This document shows, piece by piece, positions 11,901-24,900 of a stretch of DNA of 64,000 bases. The stretch is from Brachionus koreanus (Eukaryota > Rotifera > Eurotatoria > Ploima > Brachionidae): the NCBI GenBank assembly GCA_016987375.1, contig PJRA01000263.1, positions 4,890,314 to 4,954,313 of the forward strand, given 5' to 3'. A program made the position numbers and the translations under genes. The notes beneath the pieces are model-generated. The model did not search any database and had not been told where the DNA came from. It saw nothing but the letters and a program-made list of their open reading frames with translations. The first letter of the stretch is position 1. Every line of letters begins with the position of its first letter.

Positions 11901-14250
11901 AAAGATTTCAAATAAAAATTTAAAAATAAAAAAAAATCCTTATAAACATCTTTTTTTAAATTTTGAATTTTCATTTTTGAGTTTTATTATTTTAGGAACT
12001 TATTAAGAAAGTAAATGTTTAATGTTTAGCTTTTATATTAAATTAAGAATATCCATGCTTTTAAATGCTTCACTCGTTCCAAAATATTAATTTATCATTT
12101 CTTTTTTGGCTAGAATTTAAAAATAATTTTCTAAAGATATATTTTATTTAATATTCTACTATTATCGTTAATAATTTACTTTATTTACTCTTCACTTACA
12201 ATTTTACAATCTCAATCAATTTAGAAATCGAATAAAGAATTTAAAATATTAAGAACATTTCAAAAAAAGAAACAATTTTGAATCTTGATATGAATTTTTT
12301 TAAGTACTTGGCCCATCAAGTGTGAGATGTGAATGGAAAGCATTGAACTGCAAAGCTCAACTCACAATTCAATATTTTTTGTTTAAAAGTAAAGCAATGA
12401 ATTTGTTTTTATAAAATAACTTATCATCAAGTATTTTGAAAAAGATGAAGAGCCAGTGTATGTTGGTCCTGAGTTGTTTTATGTCATAGACGACTTGGAA
12501 CCAAATACTGACTACTCGTTTAGTGTGCAAGCTTTAATTGTTGAAAATAATGAGAAAAGTGAAAAAAGTAATCAAATTACAGCTCATACAGAAGAAGCAT
12601 TTCCATCTGAACCAGAAAATTTAAAAGCCACTGGCTCAACAATAAACATAATTCGAATAGCATGGGATCCACCTAGTAAACCAAATGGCTCAATAAAGGC
12701 TTACTTTGTTTATAATGGCGAAACGCTTGTCGAGCAAACTACAGACTTGAGCTCAACCATAACTGGTCTTCAGCCTGAAAGCTCTTATGAAATTTTTGTT
12801 TGTGCTAGTAATAGTAGAGGAAAGGGAGAAAAAGCTTATTTAAGAGCAAGCACTTGTGGTTTAGGTGATGTACTTCCTGAGAAACCATCGTTTGGCATGA
12901 TTGGCAAACGAGAGATTCTTGTCCGATGGCAACCACCTCAGGTCATAAGCGGAAAATTAACCCGTTATGATTTAAACATAAGTTATAGGAATGAAAAAAA
13001 GTGCATTTATTCTGGCATTACTACCGAATATCACGTGACTATGCTAAGACCAGATAATGAGTATAAATTTGAAGTAGTTGCAATCACCACTGAAGGAAAG
13101 TTTAAAAGCAAAATTGCCAAAGTTCGGACCCAAAAGGACGAGTGTAAATTTTATGTTGTATGAAGAATATTTTTTAGTTTTTTGATTAAAAAGACGATCC
13201 AGAGAGACAACCGCTTTATCCAGGACCAATTCAAAGTACAAACCTTCATATTCAACAGAGTCAGCCCATTATTAAAGAAAGAAATGAGTCGAGTCTGGAA
13301 CGTAAAAGAAACTCATTCAATGAAAGCAGTCGAATCGCCTTTGTCAGATCCAGAACAAAGCCAAAAATAGTAGCTTTGAATTTTGAACAATTTTCTTGAA
13401 TTAATTTTGAATTATTTTAAAGGCTAAAGAAGTACTACCAACAATGCTATGTGAAGAAATTGATTTAAATCAAGTAAAAAAATTGGATTCAAATTCTTAT
13501 AATAGAAGTTTGGATCCTTTTTTGATTGAATCATCTATTTTTACTGCTCAATCAAGTAACGGAACTGGCAATTTTACTTCAAGTATTTCAAATTCAAAGC
13601 ATACTTTCCCACCCTTAAACCATTCTAAAACGAGTCCAAATACTAAAAATGAATTGTTTTCAGACGATTCTCTCATACACATCGACCGGCCAAAAATAAG
13701 CTTTCAGCGAGGTAAAAGTGAACTGAAGAGAAACGTGAAACAAATCGAAAGCAAATCTACACCTATTTCGCCTTTTAATAGATCCAAAACTATTTTAAAT
13801 ATGAGTCCCAAGTATAATTAATTAAATTAAAAAACAAAAAAAAACTAATTTTAATAAAAAAAAATTCAAATTAGCTTGAGAAAATCCGAATCTCCTACAA
13901 ACAGTCAAAATTTTGTTCAACCAACTGTATTTACATTTAACATTAAGGAAATTTCGCCCAAATTTCCAGTGCTTCCACTGGTAACGACACAGACTTTGTC
14001 TCAAAGTTCTTGTTCATCAGAAAATCGCAGTAACTTAGCTTTTCTCAATCAGTCTTCTTTTATTCAAAATAAGCATAGTAATCAAAAAAAACATACGACT
14101 GAGAGTAGAATTTCAGATAAATCTGAAAAAAAGATCGACGGCGACTTTCAACTCCAATATAGATATCTAATCAATCGAATAAATAAACCTAAAAATTTAG
14201 AAGATAACATTGGCCATATGATACGATCTAATACATATGTAAATAGATAA
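8986..14250 (+). CDS. ARM-repeat plus three fibronectin type III domain protein, 11 exons
   Basis: Exons as read: 8986-9076, 9132-9433, 9486-9616, 9674-9804, 9850-10117, 10183-10367, 12305-about 12380, 12432-13143, 13194-13369, 13423-13811 and 13875-14250; about 945 residues. The first ~370 residues are helical repeats with armadillo signatures (NAAGTIGTI, SSNAALVIAR, CYALSCLAAN). Residues ~370 to 670 form three FN3 domains: GPSSVRCEW and LEPNTDYSFSVQA in the first, IRIAWDPP and LQPESSYEIFV in the second, ILVRWQPP and LRPDNEYKFEV in the third. The last ~300 residues are Ser/Asn/Lys-rich and probably disordered. ARM and FN3 parts belong together because the phase-1 junction 10367/12305 rebuilds a complete FN3 A-B strand start. 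The exon 7/8 junction does not keep frame as read (separate finding). No signal peptide or membrane segment is seen, so it is probably intracellular. I do not recognise the orthologue. The start may lie further upstream. Confidence 0.7.
10368..12304. other. Long intron 6 of the ARM-FN3 gene
   Basis: About 1.94 kb, against 40-55 bp for the other introns of this gene. It holds the transposase-like ORF and, at about 11500-11600, a short patch much richer in G+C than its surroundings (ACCGTTAGTGACGGGCACTG and following) that I cannot identify. The rest is A/T homopolymer-rich. Confidence 0.6.
10809..11168 (-). pseudogene. Possible Y1-transposase-like relic inside the long intron of the ARM-FN3 gene
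   Basis: A 119-codon ORF antisense to the gene contains a stretch near residues 49-60 (RQPLSIRMPIHFI) followed by SRHFNMI and later NDLKDFG. This order resembles the N-terminal region of REP-associated/Y1 HUH transposases, where a basic R-P-L-S-x-K-x-P-x-H segment precedes a helix containing RH and an F-G-V strand. The diagnostic H-x-H motif is not visible in frame, so at best it is a truncated relic. This is motif resemblance only, and chance is possible. Confidence 0.25.
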
Positions 14251-14493
14251 ATTCAAAAGATTGTTGTTAATTTTAAATAAAAATTAAAAATTTGATTAAA
14301 TAAATAAATTTAATAAAAATGTTTTTTTTTCAAATTAATCAACATTTACTACAATATTCTTGAACTATTAACTGTTTTTTGTTTTCTTTTGAAGAATCTA
14401 GTCACGGACATGGTTCTCTATTTACAGTAGTTTTATTTGCAATGAAATAAAAATAAGAACGGGTTACATTATGTTGCAAAAGTTTAGAAATTA

Positions 14494-15470
14494 NNNNNNN
14501 NNNNNNNNNNNNNNNNNNNNNNNNNNNNNNNNNNNNNNNNNNNNNNNNNNNNNNNNNNNNNNNNNNNNNNNNNNNNNNNNNNNNNNNNNNNNNNNNNNNN
14601 NNNNNNNNNNNNNNNNNNNNNNNNNNNNNNNNNNNNNNNNNNNNNNNNNNNNNNNNNNNNNNNNNNNNNNNNNNNNNNNNNNNNNNNNNNNNNNNNNNNN
14701 NNNNNNNNNNNNNNNNNNNNNNNNNNNNNNNNNNNNNNNNNNNNNNNNNNNNNNNNNNNNNNNNNNNNNNNNNNNNNNNNNNNNNNNNNNNNNNNNNNNN
14801 NNNNNNNNNNNNNNNNNNNNNNNNNNNNNNNNNNNNNNNNNNNNNNNNNNNNNNNNNNNNNNNNNNNNNNNNNNNNNNNNNNNNNNNNNNNNNNNNNNNN
14901 NNNNNNNNNNNNNNNNNNNNNNNNNNNNNNNNNNNNNNNNNNNNNNNNNNNNNNNNNNNNNNNNNNNNNNNNNNNNNNNNNNNNNNNNNNNNNNNNNNNN
15001 NNNNNNNNNNNNNNNNNNNNNNNNNNNNNNNNNNNNNNNNNNNNNNNNNNNNNNNNNNNNNNNNNNNNNNNNNNNNNNNNNNNNNNNNNNNNNNNNNNNN
15101 NNNNNNNNNNNNNNNNNNNNNNNNNNNNNNNNNNNNNNNNNNNNNNNNNNNNNNNNNNNNNNNNNNNNNNNNNNNNNNNNNNNNNNNNNNNNNNNNNNNN
15201 NNNNNNNNNNNNNNNNNNNNNNNNNNNNNNNNNNNNNNNNNNNNNNNNNNNNNNNNNNNNNNNNNNNNNNNNNNNNNNNNNNNNNNNNNNNNNNNNNNNN
15301 NNNNNNNNNNNNNNNNNNNNNNNNNNNNNNNNNNNNNNNNNNNNNNNNNNNNNNNNNNNNNNNNNNNNNNNNNNNNNNNNNNNNNNNNNNNNNNNNNNNN
15401 NNNNNNNNNNNNNNNNNNNNNNNNNNNNNNNNNNNNNNNNNNNNNNNNNNNNNNNNNNNNNNNNNNNNNN
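14494..15470. other. Assembly gap (run of N)
   Basis: 977 unresolved bases lying wholly inside the Tc1/mariner element. The true length may differ from the number of N. Confidence 0.99.
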
Positions 15471-15471
15471 T

Positions 15472-15633
15472 CCAAATGGCCCTTGGACTTTTCAGCAAGA
15501 TGGCGCTTCGGTACATACTGCCCACTCAGTGAGCGACTGGTTCAAAGAGCAGAACATTGAGGTTCTACCATGGTGTGCCCGTTCACCAGATCTCAACCCA
15601 ATCGAGAACTTATGGTCATACATTTATGCCTAA
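15472..15633 (+). pseudogene. Tc1/mariner transposase, C-terminal part
   Basis: The frame emerging from the gap reads WTFQQDGASVHTA, then LPWCARSPDLNPIENLW, then a stop at 15631-15633. QQDGAxxH contains the second catalytic Asp of the DDE/DDD triad, and SPDLNPIENLW is the universal Tc1 C-terminal signature with the third acidic residue (E in IENLW or D in SPDLNP, by subfamily). Tc1 transposases usually continue a few dozen residues beyond IENLW; here the protein stops four residues later, so the copy is probably truncated. The upstream part is hidden by N, so intactness cannot be judged. Confidence 0.8.
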
Positions 15634-15970
15634 ATGGTAAACACTAAAGTACCCGTATCACCGTTCATTTTTTTCGACGGCATTATACCCGCTCATTATT
15701 TAAAAAAAATGATATTTGGAACATTAGTGATGGGATTTGGAAAGGTCAGGATGCATATGGAACGGTAAGGCTATCATTTGGAACGGTTTGACTGTTATTT
15801 TTATCGTTTTATTTTTAAGTTTTATTTTTATTTGATTGCAAATAAAACTACTGTAAACAAAATAGTTATTACAATCTTTCTATTGTGCCAGAATATAATT
15901 ACAAAATGCTTATTTTCATTCTTCATTTCCTCAATGCAATAATAGAATAGAATATATTGATTATTCTACA

Positions 15971-16780
15971 ACTCTTCTTTCTCTCTCATTAGCTTGGACC
16001 CAAGTCTCAAGTGGTGTTCCACAAGAATCCGTGCTAGGACCAATACTTTTTATCATATATATAAACGACTTAACTAGTAAAATAAGCAGTTTTCATGAAT
16101 TAATTAAAGACGATGCTAAATTAGGAACGATGCTTAATCAAGTTGGAAAGTCTGATATACTCAGAAATGACCTGAATGAAATTTATAACTGGACCCAAAA
16201 ATGGCTTATTTGTCTTAATGTAGATAAATGCAAAGTTATCCACATTTGAATCAATAATACTTATAACGAATATTAAATAGATAATTGACAAGTTTCCAAA
16301 ACAAAACAAGAGAAAGACTTAGGTATCACAATATCTGAAGAATTAAAGTGGTCAACTCATATAAATTCTTCAATCAAAAAAGCAAATAATGTTCTTGGAA
16401 TGATTAACAGAACATTTAAATTTCAAATTAAGGATTCAGTGTCAAGACTCTACAAAGATTAATTTTGTCAGACCTCATCTTGAAAATGGAATTAAAATTT
16501 GGAGACCGTACTTTAAGAAAGACTTAAACGCAGTTTAAAGATGAGCAAAAAAGCTTGTGCCTGAAATCAAAAGAACTTTATCTGGCAAAAAAGAACTATT
16601 TGAAATTAGTAGACTTAGAGGTGATTTGATACAATTAAGAAAAACTGTAATCAAAGTCACAATATTTTTACAAACAGAGTATCAAGCCCTTGGAACAATC
16701 TACCTAAAGAAGTAGTCCTTTCAAATGACATAAGAGAGTTTAAAAATAAAATTGATAGACTAAATTTAATGATAAGCTAA
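15971..16780 (+). pseudogene. Non-LTR retrotransposon (CR1/Jockey-like LINE) reverse transcriptase relic
   Basis: One frame gives SSGVPQESVLGPILFIIYIN, the conserved RT block 4, then IKDDAKL where an active element has (F/Y)ADDT, then NWTQKWLICLNVDKCKVIHI. After stops at 16249 and nearby the same frame resumes with KDLGITISEELKWSTHI. Further downstream, with a frame change, come FVRPHLENGIKIW, AKKLVPEIK and the end signature RVSSPWNNLPKEVV to the TAA at 16780. Several in-frame stops, one or more frameshifts and loss of the second-position residue of the catalytic motif show a dead 5'-truncated copy. It begins about 120 bp after the Tc1 right end. Confidence 0.85.
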
Positions 16781-19700
16781 AAGCTATTATTTTTCTATTT
16801 CTAAACTGTTCAAGTTTAAGTTTGAAGCGAAAAACTTAAATGATGTTAACAACTGTTTGGAAATAAATGGATTATATGCTTTCCGGCATTTAATTTTATC
16901 ATTCTCTTTTAAGATTTTTTCATAAGTTGCTTGAGAATTTAAAGAATAGCGGAAAATTGATTGAATAAATGGCAAAAAAAAAATAAAATAGAAAAGACAA
17001 ATTAATCACTGTTTTATTACATTTCAAAAAAATTTAACTGTTATTTTTTTTTATAAAATCTAAATTTTCAGTTTTAATTTTTTTTAAATTGAAAAAATGA
17101 AGTGATAAGGGGACTAAAGTAATCATACCATTTAAAATTTTGAATATTTTTTTTAAGATAAGTAATCAACTTTTGTCAATCAAGTTATCGAAACCAATTC
17201 AAATTTAATTTAAATTTCAGAATTTTATTTCAAAGAGAATTAAGAATTTAATTTTTTTTCGTTGATTAAGTAAATATCTTTGTTGAATTAATTGAATTTC
17301 CTCAAAATTCCAAATTATTCGAATTAATAAATTTTAATCATCGTAAACACCATTCTTAATTTCAAATCAATTCTTACTGATTTAACTTAGAATAGATATT
17401 TGCGTTAGTAGCAGATTTATTTACCTTGCTTGCTAATATTTGATTTTTAGAAATGAAACTCGACATTTTTTCTTCGGGTTAGACTAAAATTAATTGAAAT
17501 ATATCTAATTTGAATGAAAATTTGAAATTATATTAATAAATGTAGCTTGTTCATTTTTCAAAGTAAGTTTATTGAAGTATTTAATTAAAAATATCAAACA
17601 ATAAAATTTAATTCTAAAGATTTCTTCATTCCTAATATTTAAAAATAAATTTGATTTGAGAAAACTTATAATAATTATTGTATGATAGAATATTTTTTAC
17701 CACAATTAAATAAAACTCAAATTTTCGACCTTTTTTTTATTATTATTAAATTTATTTTTAGATAATATTATTTTGAATATTTGTGTGTATAAAATTGAAA
17801 TCAAGTACACTAATTAAAAAAAATTACGTTAAAAATAATTAATTGATAATTTTTCCCTTAAACTTATTAAATAATCATTTCAAGAGGTCAATTAAATTAT
17901 ATCTTTATCAAAGTAATGTGTTCAAAGCTTTTATGAGTCAATTTAAAAATTTCTATTATTTAATTGAATCACTTTTAATTAAAAGTTTTAAATATTGAAA
18001 ATTACATAAGCCACAATTGATTATTTACCATTTAATTTATATTTCCAGTCTATCTACAAATTTAAACAATGTTTTATGAAAGATTTATAAAGCTGGAAGC
18101 TATATCATAAGCTTTTAATATAAATTAAACTTATTAATTGAATAATAAAAAGAGAATTAGTAAAAATTCTTAAAGATAAGTGGTCATAAGAACACCATTG
18201 AATCATTAGTAATATAAATAATGTAGATTTGGGCTTAACAAAATAAATTTTAATTAATTAATCATCATCTAAAGTCTTCGTAAAAATTGTTTAAATCAAA
18301 CGTAATAAAAAAAAAGATATTGTATTACATTAATGAAAAAATATTCTAATTTAATCAAATGAATTTGTGTGAAACATAACTAAAATAACTAACTAATAGC
18401 AAGGATTCTTTTTTTATTTGAAAAATAAATACTTCGAAAGTCACTCCATAATTTTGCTTTTTTTTTTCTATTTTTAAATTTAGAAAAAAAGGTTTTCTTG
18501 TTTAAAAAAAATAAAACAATTAAACTTGATATTATTATTAAATATTTCTAAATCTGAAAAAAATCAATTCTTTTGAAAATCACGCCCAATTGTTTTTAAA
18601 ATATCCCGAAAAGCATAATATTTAATTTTTTTTCTGAAATAAAGTAGAGCATTGACTTTAATTCTAAAAAATTAAGATTTTTATTATATCTGAATTTTGA
18701 AAATTGCATCCTTATTCCCTTGCAAATTAATAGCCCCTGAATCTAAGTCTTTATTGAAAGATTTGATAAATCAATTTAAATAATAGATAGGGAACGGCCA
18801 AGGGTAATTTGAAATAAAATTTTTTGGACGTGTTGGATAGTTTTATTAATAAAATTTTCTGGACAAAAATTTGAAATTGTTATGAGACAGGCAAATTAAT
18901 TAATTGTTTGTTTTTTTTATCAGAAAATATAAAGACCAAGCAAACAAGAAGTTGCTTCGCTTTTAAAAATGCGGGTCTAATGGGGATTACTTATTTACAA
19001 GAGAATACAGTATTTCTGCATTAAGTGAAAATATTTTTTGATTTAAAAAATTCCAACTCTAATAAACAATAAACTTGAATTAAAGTTATTGATCGACACA
19101 GTCTTTGATTTGAATTGTTTTTGCTTTCAGCTTTTAATAAAACCAACAGGATATAATTTAAAATTAAAGCTATGAAATAAATTTTAACTCGAGGTTAAAT
19201 AGTTCAAAGGTGACAGTTTTAATTTACATCATTAAGTTATCGGTTCGGAATTTAAATTTGACCAGTGGTTGCCTTAGGCTTAATATTTACCGAAACTAAT
19301 TAAGATATAGTAATTTATTCTGAAAGGTTGTGTATCATCAAAATCGGCTCTTTTAAAAACACGTCAAATTTGTCAAATATCTTATTAGTCAAAAGTGATC
19401 CATTGGGAATTAATCTAGTTGCTTGAATTTCCATAGAAACAAATACTTAATTTTCAACATATAAAAAAAAGCAAATAAAATGATAAGTTTTCTATTTGAT
19501 GATAAATACTTAAGATTGACAGCAAATCGATGAATTCTTAAGTCTGAAAATACGGCAAATTGGTTTTCTTTATCTGGTTGTTATCGAGTGACATTCTAAT
19601 TCAATTTATATTCAAAACTGTCCATTCTTTTACTTGTTTTTAATTAATAGAATAAATGCACTTTATTTTTTTTGTTCAATTTTGTTTATCTTAAGATTTA

Positions 19701-21927
19701 AAACTAAGTGAATATTTAATCTTGTTATTTTTTGCAGCAAGCTTGAATCCTAAATTTGAAATAAGCATTAAAAAATTATTTTGTGAGAAAATAGAACTTG
19801 CATTTTCGATTAATTTTCTACTAATTATCGATTGTTAATTATTAATTAAAATAACCCATGGCATTGATTAAAGTTTTTTGCCCTTAATGTGTCCAAATTC
19901 AATTTCTTACGGTTAAATCTAATTAAATTGCGACAAGTTTAAATCAAAATTTTTTTTTAATTCAAAAAGAAAATCGAAAATTTTAAATCTTTGGTTTCAA
20001 TTTTTGACAATCTTGAACTGATCATAATCCAAACCTTTCGAACAGTTTTTTCATTTGTTTAATTTACATAAATAAACAAATTACAATTCAAGCTTCAGGC
20101 AAATAAAAAAGTATTCTTTTGGCCAAAATAATAGCTTAACAAGCTTTCAATAGTGATTTTAGATGAGTATCTTGAATTTGACGCCTTTGATTTTCTCTTT
20201 TTTTATTTTTGATGAATAAAAAACTTCTATTCAATAATTACTTGTTGATTTTTTAGTAATTTTTTTTTGCTAAATTATAGCTTAGATAATAGATCGTGTC
20301 AACTATGTATTGTCTGTTAACATTAGTTTATTTAATCTTAATCAAAAATAAAAAAAATGAAATTAAAAGTTAAATAGGTGTTTGATTAACAAAAAAAATT
20401 AAAGGTAATTATTAAATTATTGATAAAATTTGAGATTTTTAAGAGTACGACTAGTTGTTGTTTCAAATTCAGTTTGCTAAAAGAATCAACAGGAAATTGA
20501 AATAACAAAAGTGAACAGATCGAATTTTTGCTATATCAGGTTTTCTTCAGGTTTTTCTGTATTACTCAATATTTTCTTTCCTGTTAGATCGGACTATAAG
20601 ATCACGGTCTTAATAGTCTGAACAAATAGCTAGTTGGATGTTTTATTTGTCTTTCATAACAAATCGTGAAAAATTACGCTTTAAGCAGATAATTAGACTA
20701 GACACAAAAATCAGCCGCTGAAAATTATTATTCAAAATTATCAAATTTTGCTGGAATATATTTGATCTTTGCTAGACAAACACAGACAGTCTGACAGGCT
20801 TGAGTAAATGGTATCTATCTATTTTTTTATTGCACTTATCTTAATAAGAAAAATATGCAATTTAGATGACTGAGAGAGAGAGGAATAGTTATTTATATAA
20901 CTGGACATATAGAATTAAATTTCACTCATTTATATGGCTTTCATTTGAATTTATATTTTTAGCAAATAAAATTATTTTTTCATTTTATTTTTGTCAACTT
21001 GAGATTCTGCTGAATCATGTTAAGTTATCTGAATTGATTGAGTAGACGAATCTTAGAAATTCTAATTATGGACAGTTTATAGAACTTATTAAAACAATGC
21101 CAACAGCATAAAACAAATGAGAAATGAATGTTTCGCTTTATTCCTTTTTCAAGAGGCTTAATTATTTACGCCAAAATTGGTAATTTTATGCCCCAGTGAT
21201 TTCTTGTAAATATTTTAAAATTTGCTACTCTAAATACCGCTTTAGAAGCTTATGACATCAATTTTGACAAAATAAAAACTTGCCAGCCGAGTGAAACTAA
21301 TTGTTAAAAAAAACACTAAAAATCTTTTCTTATTTTTTTCAAATAAGTCTCACGGTGGGACATATTTAAAACAAACATTGATAAGTTCTATTGTAAAGGT
21401 AAGACAAAGCGGAGCTTTAATCTAGGCCTACATTTGAATATATTTGAAAAAGCGTAGCATGTAAATAAAAAATTTTCGTTTTCTTTTTTAATTTATTTCC
21501 TTATCATTCGAGGTCATTTTCGAGTACTTATATTAAATGATGAATATTCATTAGAAAGCGAAATCCTAGTTTGACCAGCACTAAACCGTTTCATAGCCAC
21601 TAGCCAAGCTAAATCTAATTAAAAATTTTTCAGATTAAAATAACAATTGTCTTGTACAAGCAAATTCTATTGTTTTTTTTTTTATTTTTTTTGTTGCAGG
21701 TAAAAATTTAACTTTAGTTTCAAAATTTGATTTTTCAAGTGCTTCAAAATTAAATAAATTAGCTCGTAGACACAAATCTTTAAGCAGATTAAATCATCAT
21801 TTTTCCAAGAAGCCAACTAGAATAAATTTACAAGTTTCTATTGAGAGTTAACTCGGGCTTAACAAAAATCCTTGATACTTGATATATTTTTCAAATAATT
21901 ATTTATTTTTTAGCTGTAAATATAGAA
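16781..21927. other. Five-kilobase gene-poor region upstream of the cadherin gene, with candidate 5' UTR introns
   Basis: No coding frame over 62 codons and no recognised repeat from 16781 to about 21300; the ORF at 16787-16975 (minus) is not convincing. Close to the gene, a strong donor AAG|GTAAGA occurs at 21398/21399. A strong acceptor with a long pyrimidine tract ends TTGTTGCAG at 21699, and another acceptor ends TTATTTTTTAG at 21914, just before the start ATG. These suggest one or two noncoding 5' exons. The long spacer is where cis-regulatory sequence would be expected, but nothing specific can be named. Confidence 0.45.
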
Positions 21928-24900
21928 ATGAGATTTTTTACACACATTTGTCTATTAATATCAATCAACACAGTCCTGTCCAGAGTAATAGATGTCCAAT
22001 TTACAAGTCCAAATCAGACAGTATTGCTTTTTGACAAGCTAACGAGAGATACCAGCATTAAATATCAGATTGTTCGCTCAGTACCTAACAAATGCGCAAT
22101 TTCATTTACTCTAACCGATAACAACACAAATGTTTACCTACGCTACCATCAAGTATTGGATACTTCTTCATGTTTACTTGAGCTAAACAACGAAATAAGC
22201 CTCAACGTTGATATTATACTAAACAAAACCTTAGTGCTTGATCTTCCCACGGACCAGATAGACGAACTCAAATTAAATGTAGAGTACATATTTAAAATTT
22301 TCAATGATTCCAATTACGGTTTGATAAACACTGAGATGAAGTCGAACGGAATTGTGTCTATTGTTCGAATAGTATACCCAAAAAATGACTCGATCGAGCT
22401 CAAAATTACCTCGTTCAACAAATATTTTCAAATAAAAATGTTTTTGGCAAATTTTTATATGATTCGATTGAGCGATAATGTACAAGAGTTGTATGAACAG
22501 CATGACACAATTGATCTTGGCTTAGAAGCATTTTTGCTAAAATCGGGACAGTCAATTCTAACTCAGCGACTTAGATTTAAAATAGTCGATCAAAACCAGC
22601 TTAAAATTAAAGTACCATCCGAAAATAGAGTGGATTTTAAAATCACAGAGAGGAAAATTGATACAGGTTGTTATGTGACCAAAGTGACTCCTGATTTAGA
22701 AGAGAAACTATTTGAGACAAAAAATTTAAAAGAATTTTATATGAAAAATTTTATACGAATGAAAATAGAGGCTAGTGATGTGCAAGATGATATTTTTGAT
22801 CTGGAGCCGATCGCCGGTCATCTAGCAATACGTGCCGGTTGGCGATCCAAATTAAAAATTTATCAAGCTAAATTTACAATAAATATAAGCATTTTCGATA
22901 CAAAAAAATTGTTCAAATCGAGCTCGACTCAAATACGTGTTGATTTGATTGATTCAAATGACATAGGGCCTAAGTTTCCCAAACAAGAATACGCAATAGA
23001 TGTGCACGAAAATCAATTGAATCAATTTGTGTCTGTGTCAAAAAATGATCAAAAATATTTTCTAGTTTTCAACCAAAGTGCAAATAATTTTGGCCTAAAT
23101 TCATTTCTAGACTACATGATAGTCTATGTTAAATTAAATAATAGATATTCTAATAGCAATTTTTTTTTACTGGAAAAACAAAGTGGAAAATTATGGCTCA
23201 ATTCAAAAATTTTCAATACTATAAATTTAGTAAATATTTTCAATTTGAAAATTATGGTCAAAGACAATGCCAAAGCTGAATTTAAATACAATTATGTGAA
23301 TTTAAATTTAAAAGTAGTTAAAAGTTCATTTGATGTGTACATGAATCAATGGTTCACAAATAGAGTTGATCAAACTAAAAATTTCTATTTTCATGTAGAT
23401 TTGGAATGTTTGATTCAAGTTGGCCAGCTTAATATTGGAAATATTTATCTAAAGCTGACAAACAGACGAAATTTGAACATAAAACTTGGTGAATTATATG
23501 AAAAAATTTTTAATTTAACAATGAGTGCAGACGGCTCTTTAAGTTTGAGTTTGAATGAAAATTTTTTAAACAATAAAAAAGATTTGAACCGACTTAATTA
23601 TCTGGAGACAAATTTCATGTTTTCAAGTACACAATCACAGTCAAAAGATATTCGAATTTTTATTCAATTCAAGTCTAATCAACAAGTTGATTTTGATCAG
23701 CAAAATTATCATTTTTATTTTAACGAAAATTTAAATTCAAAACTAGTGGCAAAATTGACTAGTAAATGCGACGAATTGAGTCAAGCAGCGCTAATCGGTT
23801 CTGGCGAAAAATTTAAAGTTATAGGCAAAAACAATTTTGTAGAATTGTGGACTACACAAAAATTAGATGCAGAGATCGAACAGTATTTTGAATTTTCAGT
23901 GATAGCCAAGTGTAAACAGAATGACGACTATTATTTAATGTGGACCAATGTGACTGTTCACGTAAACGATTTGAATGACAACTATCCAATTTTTGTCAAT
24001 CCACCTTTGAGTGGTTACACTTTCCACAAAATTCTAAGCTATTCAGAAATCAAACAAGACCAGGATATTTTACTCACTTACTTTCAGGCCTATGATTCAG
24101 ACATCTCTAGCTTGGGTGTAAAATATAGCTTGAACAGAACTAGCTTAAGAATAAGCTCAATGTGTCAGCAATTGTTCAAATTAAGATTGAATTTAAATAA
24201 AATAAATGGTGAATTGAGTGTTTCAAATCTTTACACAGAATCAAGTTTTAGACATTGTCAATTTTATTACGAAATAGAAATTTCGGCTTCTGATTCAGTT
24301 AATGTTAGGAATTTATTATTTTTTATCAAAATAGACCTATTTGGTCCAGACTTAGTATTTTACAAACAAATAGAATACGAGGATGATACAAGTTATTATA
24401 AAATTGAATTTGATTCAATTAATTTTTTTCAAATTGAAAAATGCTGGGTAAATGGTCAAGATGCTGATGATCTAATGTCCTATTTTTTGAGCGAAAATAA
24501 TGTCTATTTTTATGCAAAAAATTCAAGTTTAGATGTTAAAAAATTTGAGTGCGAATTAAGCAGCGATTTAATCAAGAGTAAACATTTAATTCCATGGCTG
24601 ATGATTGAATATAAAGAGTCTAATAATTTTTCTCATCTACCAAGTCAATATTTAGACGTGACTAGGCAATCTATTATGAGTGCAGATAATTTTATTCTAA
24701 ATTTAAAAAATCTAAGCCAAAGTGAGCCAAATGATGTGTTAGAAATATTTAGTCTTAGTGACATGACAGATGAAACGTGGAGGCAGATATTTTCATTGAG
24801 CAGTTTTAGTGGCGACTTGAAAACAAAGTCAGAGTTAGAAAATTACTTGGAGGCAGTTCAAATAGTTGATTTAATCACTCTGGTTGTAGAGATAAAAACT

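Larger units (their letters stand above)
14425..15853 (+). mobile_element. Tc1/mariner-type transposon with an assembly gap in the middle
   Basis: The left end CAGTAGTTTTATTTGCAAT is preceded by TA, and its reverse complement ATTGCAAATAAAACTACTG is followed by TA at 15854-15855. The inverted match continues to about 32 nt with one mismatch. TA duplication and CAGT-starting termini are typical of Tc1/mariner elements. The total span of about 1.43 kb, including 977 N, fits one transposase gene. The right part encodes the transposase C-terminus (separate entry). The gap presumably hides the N-terminal and central catalytic region, and may be a collapsed repeat. Confidence 0.8.

Noticed and set aside
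14402..15532. Long ORFs on both strands spanning 14402-15532 and 39295-40437
   Set aside because: They consist almost entirely of unknown residues because they cross runs of N; only the short transposase C-terminus at 15472-15633 is real coding sequence.
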